Origin: Astropecten irregularis
Lineage: Eukaryota > Echinodermata > Asteroidea > Paxillosida > Astropectinidae
Direction: 5' to 3'
NCBI GenBank assembly: GCA_963971285.1
Contig: OZ020264.1
Coordinates: 11,732,431-11,796,430, forward strand
DNA length: 64,000 nt
A program made the position numbers and the translations under genes. Under the pieces are notes generated by a model, which saw nothing but the letters and a program-made list of their open reading frames with translations, did no database searches and was not told the DNA's origin. Shown one piece after another: positions 1 to 13,200 of this stretch; the stretch's first letter is position 1; each line of letters starts with the position of its first letter.

Positions 1-143
1 TTATTATTGTTTAAGTCTAGCTTGAGACATCTTAAAAACAAACTTAGCCCAACACTAATAAACCCAACAGTCAACAATGGTCAAAGCACACCAGCCAGGC
101 AGCCAACATAGAAAGATACATAATTCTCAATCATTTCCTGATT

Positions 144-1886
144 TCAGACCTTCTCCAGTAAAGAAGCTAGCTTCTCAAGAATTGCGCTCTCTGCTAGAGT
201 CCGGGTAATTTCACGAGGAGATGTCTGCTTGCCCGAAACACTGTCTTCTCTCGGATAAGTTCTTTCGTCTGAAACAATGTGTGCTCCTGAAGAATTTTCT
301 CTGACTGTGAAGTTGTTTTCATCAGGGTTTATCTGTTCCTTTGAGCTGCCTTCTTCTAAAGCAGACCTCTCCGCAAGGTTGGGAACTTTCGAGGCTTCCT
401 CCTCTTCTATATCACAAGTTTCCTCCACGGCAGTGTCGCTCTTGTTGGACGGAGTCTGTTCGCTGAGACGTAGGATTTCTCTTGGAGATGAAGCGTCACC
501 CGAAGAATCGTTTTGTTTATTCCCAATGGTTTCCTTGTCGATAATGTCTTTTCCTTCCTCTAGTGACTTGTCTTCAAAATCTGTGTCCTCAACTGAAGCT
601 AGGCCTTCCTCCTTAAAGTCTGCCTTTTCCGAAGTCTCAGACTCATTTGAAACAGCATCAACCTTTTCTTTAGAGTTTTCTTCCACGAGGTTACGATTTT
701 TGGTCTCAATATTCTCTAAATCAGCCTGCTCATCAAGAAAGACTGATTCATTCGCAACTGATCCCTCTGGTGAAGACTTAGGTTCAGTAGCAGTTTTCGG
801 GGAAACAGGTCCTTTATTCTCTTCCACAAATGCAGCCTTTTCCTCTGAGCAAGCTGGATCTTCACCTACTTCTGATGCAGTATCCTCGACCAAGTTATCC
901 TCTTCGTTTGAAGCTGATTCTTCTTCAGGAGGAATGCAATCCTTTTCAGCAGTCTGATCTTCTGAACTGACAACAGTTTCCTCTGGAATCTGTTCTTCTA
1001 AGGAAGAGACAGAAGACTCTTTTCCTTGAGTACCTTCCTCTGAATGGATCTCTTTGGATGGAGTAGTTTCTTCTGCTGAAACAGTGTTTTTCTGAGGAGC
1101 AGTATCTTCTTTGACAGCAAACTGTTCATCGGTTGCGGGATCTTCTTGTGAAGCACTCCCCTGCTCCAGAGTAACTTTATCTCCCGAATCAATTTCCTGC
1201 TCCAAGTTGAGCTCTTCTTCCACAGCAGTGTTTTCCTCTACTGACAGAGCATTTTTCTCAGGAACAGTATCTCCTTTCACAACAAACTGTTCTTCAGTTA
1301 CGGGATCTTCTTGTAAAGCAGTCCCCTGCTCTGAATCGACTTTGTCTTCTCGATCAGTTTTCTTCTCCAATTCAAGCTCTTCTTCCACAGCAGTGTTTTC
1401 CTCTAAGCTGGATTTCCCTTCAGTTTTAGTCTCATCTGCGGCAGTTTCTTCATCAACATCAGTCTTTTGTCCAGGTAGACACTGTTCTTTGTCAAGAGAC
1501 TGATCCTTGTGAGCGGTCTGACTGTCCAATTCTTCCTCTTTCCCAGATGCCTTGTCCTCGTCAGAAGCAGCCCCTTTTGCTGGGTTATCGTCTTCGATCA
1601 CAGCAGGGCTGGCCTCGAGATTAGTCTGTTCATCCGAGGCTGCTGATAGAGACTGTTCCTCTGACGCACCGTCGTCTTTCACAGAGGACGGCTTCTCTGA
1701 GGGTGATTCATCCGGCGAGGCGGACTGTTCCTCAAAAATGCTCCCCTCTTTTGCGGCAGGCGGTTCCTTGTCGGCACTCTCTTCTCCGAGTGCCGCCGCT
1801 GAACCTTGCGGATTCTTTTCCTCTGATGCTTCCGCCGACGCCCTTTCCTGAGTCACACCCTCAGTATCTGAGGAGGACTCCGCCAT
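144..1886 (-). CDS. Acidic Glu/Ser-rich repeat protein, 580 aa, single exon
   Basis: An uninterrupted frame of 580 codons begins MAESSSDTEG and ends LASLLEKV before a stop at 144-146. The start is chosen because an in-frame TGA lies about 13 codons upstream and the ATG has A at -3 and G at +4. The protein is dominated by Glu, Ser, Asp, Ala and Lys, with almost no aromatics, and no domain, signal peptide or membrane segment is visible. Residues 161-215 and 216-270 are two adjacent copies of a 55-residue unit starting (L/V)EENTAVEEE; looser echoes of EE(S/N)xxxEE run through the rest. The C-terminal 20 residues (AESAILEKLASLLEKV) look helical and amphipathic. No intron is needed. An acceptor-like CAG lies just upstream of the ATG, so it could instead be a terminal exon. 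I do not recognise a family. The composition suggests an intrinsically disordered protein; function is unknown. Confidence 0.65.
   Translation of the reverse strand: MAESSSDTEGVTQERASAEASEEKNPQGSAAALGEESADKEPPAAKEGSIFEEQSASPDESPSEKPSSVKDDGASEEQSLSAASDEQTNLEASPAVIEDDNPAKGAASDEDKASGKEEELDSQTAHKDQSLDKEQCLPGQKTDVDEETAADETKTEGKSSLEENTAVEEELELEKKTDREDKVDSEQGTALQEDPVTEEQFVVKGDTVPEKNALSVEENTAVEEELNLEQEIDSGDKVTLEQGSASQEDPATDEQFAVKEDTAPQKNTVSAEETTPSKEIHSEEGTQGKESSVSSLEEQIPEETVVSSEDQTAEKDCIPPEEESASNEEDNLVEDTASEVGEDPACSEEKAAFVEENKGPVSPKTATEPKSSPEGSVANESVFLDEQADLENIETKNRNLVEENSKEKVDAVSNESETSEKADFKEEGLASVEDTDFEDKSLEEGKDIIDKETIGNKQNDSSGDASSPREILRLSEQTPSNKSDTAVEETCDIEEEEASKVPNLAERSALEEGSSKEQINPDENNFTVRENSSGAHIVSDERTYPREDSVSGKQTSPREITRTLAESAILEKLASLLEKV
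1077..1406 (-). repeat. Two-copy 165-bp coding tandem repeat
   Basis: Two adjacent 165-nt units encode residues 161-215 and 216-270 of the acidic protein. They align without gaps and share ENTAVEEE, DKV, QEDP and EQF blocks, so this is an in-frame duplication inside the gene. Confidence 0.8.
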
Positions 1887-2272
1887 ACTGCACCATGCTG
1901 ACCAGCAAATAACACCATCACATCAAATTCTCACAACCAACAAATGCACTTTTGCACCATCACACCCTATGGCATCAGGTGCTAAAGATGTATTAGGAGA
2001 ACTTGATGATACCGTTAAGATTTGAAAAAAATTATAAATTTTTGCCAATTTTTTGCCAATGGGAGTATAATTTTTTTTTCAGCAAGCTCAGAGAAGATAA
2101 AATTATGAAGCCGGCAGGACGACTAAAATTCATCTGTGGCTCAAAGTGTCCAGCTCTCAGCATTTATGGAGCCTTGTTTAGATGAACAGGAAGCGTAGGA
2201 CTGAGGTAGCGAAGCTACACCACCTGCTTTGACAGCCAAACAATATACCACAGTGCAACACTAAGAACGATC

Positions 2273-2629
2273 TTAAAGGTATAATACATGATTGGTTAAG
2301 GTCACTGAATAGCACTCACACTTTGTCTGATCCAGCATGTACATGAAATTAATAAACCTGTGCAAATTTGAGCTCAATCGGACATCTGAGTCACAGGAAA
2401 ACCTGACTCAATTTTTCTTCTAAAACATAAAGAATGGTTTTGATCTTACCCCGAGATCAAAACTGTCTTCGGTCTTGGTTTGACTAATTTTTTGATAAAT
2501 ACAGCATTTCAGACGGAAATTATTTGAACGATATGTTTCTACCAGCACCATCTTCATACCCTGAAAGTTATACATAAATCTGTAAACATATCTGTTTGGG
2601 TATGTTACCAATCATGTATTATACCTTAA
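2273..2629 (-). repeat. Family B MITE, complete, TTAA-flanked
   Basis: A roughly 357-bp element lies between the acidic-protein gene and the coiled-coil gene. Its termini are near-perfect inverted repeats (AGGTATAATACATGATTGGT at the left, its complement at the right), each bordered by TTAA. It has no coding capacity. The half with CAGGGTATGAAGATGGTG-like sequence is shared with family A; the other half (GATGTCCGATTGAGCTC) is not. Apart from this element and the palindromes at 3782-4069, nothing gene-like is seen in 1887-4276. Confidence 0.75.
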
Positions 2630-3515
2630 AGTGTATATTCAATCTTAATTGCTTCTAAGCAACGTGTGATGTCACAATACAAATTGCTATGGCGATACTG
2701 ACACCTCAGTGTGAAGATTAATCTCAGTGTTTTGTCAAATCCGTCACTGGTGTAAAAAAACAAAACAAGATTGCTCATCAAAAATTCCACAAAAGAATTA
2801 ATTTCATCGCACAGAATCCATAATATTTATTACCATTTTTCTTTCTTTGTAAGAAGCATATTGCACTATTTCTAAGTGCGTGCTTACGGAATTCTTTTTC
2901 TTTTTAAACAAAGGAAAAACATGGTCGCATCCTCTGACAGACAAAAACTCAGGAAATTAGACTCTCGACCAAACCACCTGCTGCTTTGGTTACCATGGCA
3001 ACAACCAGAGGGGATGACAGGATGTACGTTAATAGAAAAAAAAACACCAGTTGGCAATAAGGACTATTCCATTCTGTCCAGATACATCTCGTCAAAAGCG
3101 TTCCACGAGCTTGTGTATAATTTTCACACAAAACTGTAGGCCTACTTGGTTTTGTCAACTTCTTGAACCTTGCTGTATCTGTATAGTACATGTACATGTA
3201 GCAGAGGACCAATGTACTGTACCAATTAAGGCAAGAATGTGCTCATGCTAGGCTAAGTTGGGTGAACTACACACACCATGACAAGGTAAGCTGTATGATC
3301 TTGCGTATAATCTCTCAGCAATAAATTTCGCATCCACTGCAGTTGTACAGAGAGTTACAAATGAAGGATGATGTATTCTTTTTCTCACTTAAACGTGTGT
3401 GAAAAAGCTTTTACAGAAATCTTTGACTGTGATATGTTGTCTACAAAAGTGATTTATTATCATTATTATTTCATAAAGTTAATTGCTACTTATCAGTTAA
3501 CTGATGGGAAAATGG

Positions 3516-3521
3516 TTAATT
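3516..3521 (-). terminator. Possible poly(A) signal for the coiled-coil gene
   Basis: TTTATT on the plus strand (AATAAA on the minus strand) lies about 760 bp beyond the stop of the coiled-coil gene. Others occur nearby, for example around 3450. This is only a candidate; no transcript end is visible from sequence. Confidence 0.25.
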
Positions 3522-3781
3522 TATTCAACATTATAATACAAACATAATACATGTACAAGCTACATGCAGTGCGTCATTGTGAAGTTTGAGAAATTTGTTG
3601 GTTTAGTCAGAAAAGCATGTGCAGTGGTTACCATGGTTTTATACTGGTTAGTCGTGCGCACACTTTTAAATAGTGAAACTGTTTTTAAATACAAATTATT
3701 TCTGTTAAGATTAATACTGTTATATGTTGATAAATTTAATAAACTGAGAAGGACAGTATAATATATGAAATTATGTTTTTT

Positions 3782-4069
3782 ATGCATATCTGGTGCCTTG
3801 TGGGGACTGAGCACAATAGGTTGAATACGTCTTCACAGGGAAAAACCTTGTGGAGACCTATACACCTTTAGAATTTCCCTGTGGAGACATATTCAACCTA
3901 TTGTGCTCGGTCCCCACAAGGCACCAGCAGCCGATTTCACGAAAGGTTGCATAAGTTTCCTGAAATGGGCATGACTTGTGCAACCAAAGAAAATGTTGTG
4001 CAAGTTACGCAACAAAATGTTGCGTATGCAACATTTTAAGTTTCATGAAATCGGCTGCAGATATGCATT
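3782..4069. repeat. Compound of two abutting foldback elements within an outer inverted repeat
   Basis: The outer pair ATGCATATCTG / CAGATATGCAT encloses two hairpins set end to end. The first (3791-3926) has ends TGGTGCCTTGTGGGGACTGA and its complement. The second (3927-4059) has ends GCAGCCGATTTCA and TGAAATCGGCTGC and an AACATTTT/GTTGCGTA core. A related copy of the second hairpin lies at 8605-8735. Confidence 0.7.
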
Positions 4070-4276
4070 CAACAGTACATGGAAGACTTCATTGACACGG
4101 TAACAACGCCATTTTTTCTCCTACCATGCAAGGCCATTGTGCTAATAGTGTTAGACATATTGTTAAAAGGTGTAGGAAGATGGTATTTTTCAGGATTACA
4201 AATCTGCTATGTGCCGTTGTGCTCAGTAGTGTTAGTTTGTGAACACAAACTCAGTCGAGGGTTAGGCCTGTTAGCA

Positions 4277-7200
4277 TCACGCGGTGTTGGTGTTTAGCCT
4301 AACCTGGGCCTCCAGACGTTTGGCCTCGTCCTCGAAACGTTTCATGGCATCGGCCGTCGTTTCCATGGACGCCATGCTCTCTTTGAACTGCTGCTCTTTC
4401 CCGATCATGATCTGCAGCTCCCGCGCCAGGACGTCCCGGTCTTTCTTGAGTTCGTCCACGATGCCTTCAAGCTCCTTGATGGCATCCCGGTGGCGGTCGG
4501 CCTGGTCTGATAGACCTTTCTCCTTGTGGAGCTGTTCCTTGAGCATCTCAGTTTCGCTCTTGGCATCTTCTATTTGCTGTTATAGCATTTGTTGGCATGT
4601 TCAATACAAACGTAGGCCCACTTATATTCCAAATACAGATAATCAGATACAGTGGAGCACCGCTATAATGAACATTGGCCGGATATGTACAAATTGTACG
4701 TTACAGTGGTCGTTCGTTACAGTGAATTAAAGAACCATTGGGTATGCATTGTACACAAACATGGGGCGTCAACGATGTTGTTCTGTACAGCAAAATGGTC
4801 AGTATAGCAGTGCTCATTATAGTGGCGTTCCACAGTATTACTGGTGATTTTTCTGTTTTTTTATATTCTGAATAATTTTGTACCATCCAGCAAACCAATA
4901 CAGGGGTGCGTTTAGGCGGCCCAAACAGTAAACATGTTTTTTCGTTGGTTATTGGTAACGGCTACGACTGTTGGGTAAAGTGATGTAATTCTACACAACG
5001 TACATTGAAGTGCCAGTCTTACAGCAGAATAGCCATAGCCACAAGGCACAGCCTCAAAGACTTGAAAGGAAGCAATGTTTCAGGGCCAAATTGCAAACGG
5101 CTTACCTTTTCATGTTCATGATTAATGCGGCTTATTCTTTGGTGGTTTGCCTCCAGCTCTGACTTGGATAAATCAAGGTCACTCGTTAGTTTGTCCAGCT
5201 GAAAATTTAAAAATAATCAAATATGTACAATAGTTCATTTCCAATTTGTCAAAATACTGGCCGAGCCATTGAAAAGCATGGCCAGGCTTGGACCTTCGGG
5301 CCTTAAATCCTCCTCTTGTCAGCCCTGAACTTCGCTACAATAGAGCTGCCCATGAATCTGCATTTCTTTGACAAAAATCTAAGTATGAAATAACCTTTAA
5401 TAGACAGCCATTACAAAAGTTTCCTATTTGGAATTCATAAACTTCTGCAAAGACGTTTTTTGGTTTCCAGACTTCGTCTGATTCTTTAGCCCTGTAATAT
5501 TCTTCTCCCATACCTTGCTAGTCAGCTCCATCTCGTTGTTCTTGTAGCGTTTTACGATCTGCTCCCATTTTGACTCTGTGGAGTTCAGCTTCTCCCCAAG
5601 TTCCAGACACTTGCGCCTCTCCGTCTCTAAGGAGACCATGGTCCGTTGCAGCTTCAGCGCCTTCTGCTCGTTCTCCTCCCGCAAGCTCTTGATCTCCTCT
5701 TCCTGGCGCTCCAGGACAGTTTGTTCGGACTTCAGGGAATTCTACGACGATAATAATGATCAAGAAAGATTTGAGGCTTTGCATGGTGACAATTGGTATG
5801 TGGATCGGTTTGTGGAAACACCACGTAAGAATCGTTCGTACTTTTGCACTTCTATTTCATTCGCACTTCTTGTAAGGTCTCAACATTTCCGCTAGCCTGC
5901 TCTAGTCATCATCAGGAGTACCCGGAGCAGGCTAGTCGAAACCGTTGAGACCTTATGAGAAGTAAGAACGAAACATGAACAATCGTTGAACTCACAGTTT
6001 GATTGAGAAGGCTCTTCTCTTGTTCTTTAAGCTCTTGCAGATCTTTCTCTAGGAAGCCGATGCGCATCTGAAGCGCCGTCTTCTCCTCAGACAATGTCTG
6101 CTTCTCATCCTAAGAAAGAGGAGATGAAAAATCCCAAGGAAACTCACTTGTTGCTCACAGTCGAACAAACTCCAAATCCAGTGCCGACCATGTGCCACAG
6201 ACACATGATTAGCTCTATAGTTCCAAAGGATGGGGACTCATTTTAATCTCACTCAACGCTCAAAACTCAATCACTTCTCAACTGATGAGGTTCTTACTTC
6301 TCTGTACTCTAAACTTCTGTGTGCTACATGTACAATATATCTTCTCAATAAGATAACCTTAACCTTGTGGCACTCACTACTCACAACTCACTACTCAATT
6401 CTCACATACAACTCATAACATGTGATTACTCATTATTCGTCATCACTCACTTTTTAGCTGGTAATAAGTTTCTAATTTCATTGTCCTCTGCTCTTTTTTG
6501 TGATCCAACATCAGTTTCTTAGTAAAGGTAACCTAGTGGAAATCAGCACTCACTTCTCACAAGCAACTCACTACATGCAGTCCCTCGTGGTGACTCACCT
6601 CTAAACTGGTTATGAGTTTCTTGTTCCTATCCACCACTGTCTTCAGTTTGATGATGGTCCCTTCATAGGATGACCGCCGTTTCTTCTCAGTGTCCAGCGA
6701 ATCGGTCAACTCCTTCACCTTCAAAAGGAAAAAGGAAGCAAATTTCTATCAGCCCACGCATCGATTCAAAACACATTAGCTGCTTAAGCACAAAAATTTG
6801 CTTAAGCGCCAAAAACCTTGGTAAATGAAATCAGTATGCCAGCCAAAAACTGTGTACGCTACACTATATATATTCTAACTTTTCTAGTTCTATCAACCAC
6901 TGCTTGTCTGTTCTTTGTAACTTTGATACCAGTCTCATATTTTTCCCTTCCGATCAAATTCACTTCACACAGAGTCTAGAGTTCAATTAATTCTTTTTTA
7001 GTTATTTCCACTGAACTTTAGTCAGTATTGTTTGTTATTGGTAATAGTAGCCTATTGTTTGCTCAGTATTCCTACAAGTTCCGGCTGTAATTGTAACTTA
7101 GCCTACTGTCATACCAAAACAGAAATGATTTACATAAATAACTTTATACAGGGTATATACAGATGAACCAGGTATAAACATACCGCTAAAATTGTTCAGC

Positions 7201-10200
7201 CTGAAATGCTGTATTTAACCAGAAATGAGCAAAACAAAAGACCGAAAACAGTTTTGATTAAACCAAGATGAAAACATCACAATTACAATTACCTCACAAT
7301 TGTGTGTAACAATTGCAATGTTTTTTAGCTGTTTTCTACTGTTTCCAATGATCAATTGAGCTAAAAATTTCACAGGTTTGTTTTTATATGCCTCATAATA
7401 CATACAGCAGTCACACTCAAGTTATCTAACCTCTTATGGCCAGAAAAGCTAGACTCCACCAGCACCATGTAACTAATCTCAAAACTATGCCAGCCAACAA
7501 CTTGCAAAGTCTCTGTACAAAATCAGTCAACTGTGACATTTTGTTATAAACCGGATACTCACACTTCTCAGCCAACACAAAGCTCATTCGATTAAAGAGC
7601 GTGAATGACTTTTTAATCAGACAGCAGTAAAAATAACAGATCGTAAAAGTTATTTCATATTAGATCCAGTAAGATATCCAGTCCAGACACGCTAACCACA
7701 AACTAAATTCTGGAACATAAGTCCTAACTCCAACCAAGCCAGTAATGGCATTATCCTGTTGGCACACACAGCACACTCTGCAAATCTCTGTTCATGCATA
7801 CACCAACAAGTAAACAAGCGTCCCTTTATCTGCAAACAAACACTCCACTAAATAACTTTGATCCCCTCCAGGGAAGATTAGAACCCATTTAACAATGGAA
7901 GCGCCTGTGCAGTTAATGCAGGGCAACAGGTTGAAGTGGGTGAAACAATTCAGTCAAAGGTATGCTGAAAAAGTTTCGGGGGAGTGCAAAAATGGCACTA
8001 ATTGTGGAGTCTTCTTTCTTTTCTTCTTTTTTTTATCGCAGGCCCGATGGACTGACCGGATTACCGGTTGGTTCCAATTTAAACTGAAGCAGCTTAGCGG
8101 TCGGTAAATCCTAAAAAAAGGTACCCTTAGAAATGCACAAGTCCTTAATCCGACGGTAACTGAATCGAGCCGCTAGCAACAACCTGCCACACATTTGCAA
8201 GGGAATGGTTTCTGCAATCTCATTCAAAATGAACAAAACCTCATCAAATTTCTGCCTTCCAATACAGGCAGAAGCGGTGAAAAAAAATGTGCCGGGCACG
8301 TACAAGACATTTTAATTTAGTCAGTTCACTATGAAATGTCCAGGGTTTTGCCGGCAGGGTTTCATCTTGGATTAAATTTCTGAGTTTCAAGGTTCCAGGG
8401 TTGATAGTGTGGCCTAAGATGCTACCTGTCCACTCCCAGCAAAGAATACAAGAGTGCCTCACTCACGGTCCACACCCAACAAAGAATATAAATGGTATAA
8501 AAGCAGTTTCTCAAAGATGACACTTATGCATTTATGCATCTGGATTGTTAATATTAGCAAACCTTGCTCAACAAGAGAGGGCAGCAAACATATTTTACAG
8601 GGTTAATCCACACTAGGTAATTTTTTGTTGCGTAGCTTAAGCCACATTTTTCCTGCCTTTTTCGCACAAGTTATGGCCGTTTCACTAAACTTACGCAACA
8701 TTTGTACGTTGCGTATTAGTGAAATCGGCTACTGGGCATTCAAATACTGGGGCATGTTTGTTTCGCCACGGATCTTGATCGCCATATTTGATCTTACAAA
8801 CGTCCCATGCAGGATATGCTAAAATACGATCCAGAGCAACTTTTGCGTGCCGCATCACTGATCAAAATCCTAAAACAAACAGCTGGGGCCAATTTCACAA
8901 CAATTTTGCTAACCATGGAATTTCAGTCTCAATAAAAACAGGATTAACCACCAAATGTGCTGTGTATCACTTGTGATTGTTCTTTGGCTGTAGTTTGCTG
9001 ACCATGAATATCAAACAGAATTTTTAATGGAGGTTTGTTTTATCAAGCAAGACATTAGTGCTAAGTAATTTGTTTTTGAAGCTTAACAGCTTAACGATTC
9101 TTTGGCAAAAACCAAAGTATGAAGTTTAATACCTCTAAACATATCATTTCATTTGTCTAAAGGCAAAACTACCCTTACTAGCAATTAAGAAGCACTACAA
9201 AAACCCACCACACTTAAACACCATACCTGTCTCTTGTAAAAAGACATCTTGCCTTCATTCAAACCGCAATCCTCTTTTACAACAATTGTAGTTTACAAAC
9301 TCTTCTGACCACAAACAGGTCTGTAGTGATGATGTGTGATTAGGATATGCCAGACATATCAGGAACAAAGCCCTTAATTACATTATCAACCCAAACAACT
9401 GGTCATTTTGAGAGCTTAGCTCACTCATGTCAGGCCAGCTGCAAACACTCTTCTATGGTAGTCACATAAACCTTAAGTGTTCTGTTATTGACTCTTGTAA
9501 CATGTATTAGGCCCATTGACTCAGATGAACTAGTACAGCAAGTCTATTGTAAGATAATCAATATGAGGGGCTAGATGTTCTTGTGGTGAGGGGGATATTG
9601 TGAGCCCCTTATCCTGGGGATAAAAAGGGGGCTTATGAATGGTGTGAATAACTCCATACAGGGATTAAAGTGGCCAATAGCTTTGTGAGTTTAGGGTGGG
9701 TCATTTTTAGCAGTGGCCAGTTGGAATGGAAGGTCACAGTGAAGCTTTTGTTTGCCCAGATGAGCTGTCCAGTAGCTGACCACTCAGATATAATTCAGTT
9801 CATATATACATGGGAGGAGATAGTAAGGAAGACACTTGATGCCCTTTAGATATTAAATTATTTCAGATAAATTTAAAGGTTTAATACAGGATTGATAAAG
9901 GTGGCAGAACAGCTGCAGACTGTTCATAATTTGATTTGTCATGTGGAATAAAAACAAACCTGTGAAATTTTCAGCTTATGTCATCATCGGAAACTGTAGA
10001 AAATGTTGAAAAACGCTCACAATATTTTTAATTATCTTTTCTTCGTTTGGCAGTCAGAAACCAGTCACACACTGCTATATCCCAAGGATCATTTAAGATA
10101 CACGCAGCATTACCAATGCTGCAACCTGAGAAACAGTACATGGGGAATCACTCAAAGAAGATGCGGCTTTTAAATCAATATAATCACCAAATACCAAAAG

Positions 10201-13200
10201 GGAAACTAACTGGGTTAATCTGAAGTCATTAAAAACTGGACAAAGACAAATTTACTGGAGCAGGATTTGGACCACTGTGAACAAAAAAAAGACATCAAAT
10301 TTGGGCAAAGCCACAAAACAAGAGGTCCTGTTGCTATGATGCCAAACGTCTGCTTTCAAACTTACTTTCTGATTCAGTTTGTTCTTGTCCTCCTCTCCCG
10401 TCTTTAGCCGGTACTTCGTCGACGTCAGCTCCATCTCCAGTTTCTTCTTAGCGTCTCTCAACTGCGAGGACGAGTCCGCAGACGACTGACCAGGGTCCCT
10501 CGAAGACTCTGCACGCAAATTAGCCAAACGTAGTAAGAAACAGTGTATCACTTGATCATCAAATAACCACTTGGGAAACTGAGTGAAATCAGTCATTGAA
10601 AAGTGAACAAAGAAAGATTTACTGGAGCGGGATTCGAACCGGCGACCTTCTGAATACCGTACAGGCACTCTACCAACTGAGCTATCCAGCCCTACATTAA
10701 GATAATTGGCTATTGGGGACACCACCAACGTTGGGCTGAATGGCTCAGTTTGTAGAGCGCCGGTACGGTATTCAGGAGGACGCCAGTTCAAATCCCGCTC
10801 CAGTCAATTTTTCTTTGTTCACTTTTTAGTGTATAACTTGCATTGAAACAATAACAACACAGGGCATAGATTAGAAAATACAACAAAACCATAAATACAT
10901 GAACCAGTAAAGTTTAACCTCAAATATAATCTTAAATCACAATTTCAAACTTTGGTAAAATGAAACAAACAAAATGACAAAAACAAAAATGTGTTCAGCG
11001 TGGTAGAACATTATCATACAACTACATCCGAGATACAGTACCTTTAAGGAGGTTTGCCGATAAAGGTTGGCGCATTTTTCGCAACGGACGCACCGTTTTC
11101 TCAGAACCTGCCTTGTTATCGTCCATATTGTTTGATTACCGTTAAATATCCCATACGATTTTGCCTGATGTGTATTTCAAAAGAATTACACGACCAGTTT
11201 TGCGGATTCTGATAAAAAATGAATGAATTCTTTGTTCTCCAACAAATGCTAATAACCTAAAATACTGCCAAAATCCATCTGTAACATTGCAAGTACTTTG
11301 GCCAATTTAAAACTGTGGACCCAGTCCTTACAAGTTCATTCGAGGACTACTGGTCCATGCAGCTTTGTTCACGTTTGAAAAATGAGGCATGAGAATGCTA
11401 CACAGTTTTGAACATGTACAGCAAAATTTATATTTTCAAAGTTCCGAGGCCAAATATGCCAAAATGTCCAGGGGGTACGTATGGTTAATAAATACCGGTA
11501 CAACAAATTTATCACAAACTCTACCACGTACTCGCTACATCAAAGTCCAACTTATAACCACGGCAATGCTGCCATTCAGTTTTAAGTTCAGACTTTTAAT
11601 ATGGTCTAATCTCGGCCCACATCTCAACACATCTTGACAGCAATATAATACTGTAGATCTATCATATCTATTGTTGTTGGTTTGTTACCCAAGCTAATGT
11701 GGAGAATACTGAATATTTACAATATGTAAAAAAAATTTATCAGAAGTGGCCGGACTATTTTGTTTATTTTACCTACATATACTGTACTGCTGCAGAAGCC
11801 AAAAACCTATAACTGTGCATGACCTTTTATTTGTGTAAACTTAACAGGCTAGGGAATGAACTTTGATAAACCCATTGAAATTAATCTACTGTATATATAC
11901 AGTCTTTCACACTACTCTGGGCTGTGCAAGGGTACCACCACAAATAGCCCCCACAAATTTTGTCTAGCCCCCCCCCCCCCCCAAAAAAAAATGAAATTGA
12001 AAAAAATATATAAATGCTTGAAAATAATGGATCTTTTCCGTTATTCTGCGCTAAATACCGGTACAGTTGAAAAACCGCACTGTATCGGCTATAGGTTGCT
12101 TTTTGACTCCTAAAAGAAACAGCAAAAGCGAATGTTCGTGCTTGGAAAGTACAGTTGTGTCAGCTGACATCCACATCTCAGAAGTCAGCCATTGCAATAA
12201 GAATGCAGGCTTTGTACATTGACCTCCATAATACAATGTTTTTGTATGCCACAATTATCACCAAATTAGTATTTATATTATCAAGCAACAATTTCATTCA
12301 AAATTTTAAACAAAAAGGCATATTCTCCTTACCTCTGCTTAGCTGCTATAAATAATAATGGAACTGCTCATTGCTGGCACCCACTTCCACATAACTACAC
12401 ATCTACTTAATTTTATACCATTATGATAATCATGACTTGGCTGTAGCAATTAAGGAGAAACTGCCCCTGGGCAGTGTTGGTATATCCCCTGGCATTGTGC
12501 CAGCAGTCCCTCATGTTTATTCATCAGCATTGACCGTCAACTACGTGCTGTGCGATAATGGGCAAAGCAATTACACACCATGCAGTTCACGTCTTAATTA
12601 GCTGCCATGACTGTAGCATCATTATGAATGGAGTGTGTATGGCGCGCTGTTGCTTTGAATGGCATATGAGCCGTGCTTACTCAAGCGAGAAGATTGATTG
12701 ATCTAGCCTGGGCTACGCACCATCATAATGATAATTCATTAGTACCGTCGTCAATGGACTGGTTCAAGGCTGTTTGTAAAATCGGCAACAATTGACTACA
12801 CACTGAATGAATGACAACAATGTGATCTTGTACTACTCATGCAGTAGCTGGGTTCATAATGTGTGTATCACATGTACAGGGGCCAATTTCATGGAGCTGT
12901 TAAGCACAAACAAAATTGCTTACCACAAAATATCTTGCTCAGCAAAACAAATCACCATTAAAAATTCCATTTAATATTCATGGCCAGCGAACAATACAGC
13001 CAAAGAACAATCACAAGTGATACACAGCACATGAAAATTTTGGTTGTTAATCCTGTTTAATTAAGAATGAAAATTCATGGATAGCAATATTAAAGTTTTG
13101 TGCTAAGCAGGGACGTGAAATGTGCTAAGCAGGGTCGTGAAATTGGCAAGACCACTAATTCTTCTTTTTGTTTTATAAGAGCAATTGAGTCGCGTTTCCA

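Noticed and set aside
277-1851. Long Ser-rich frames on the plus strand opposite the acidic protein
   Set aside because: They mirror the GAA/TCT-rich composition of the minus-strand gene; none has a better start or any domain.
144-4576. The acidic frame as a 3' exon of the coiled-coil gene
   Set aside because: The coiled-coil frame ends in its own stop at 4277, the alternative donor is weak, and the acidic frame has a good start of its own. It cannot be excluded without RNA data.
10252-10791. 179-codon minus-strand frame
   Set aside because: It is the exon at 10366-10508 read through both neighbouring introns and a tRNA-like repeat; only the exon is kept.
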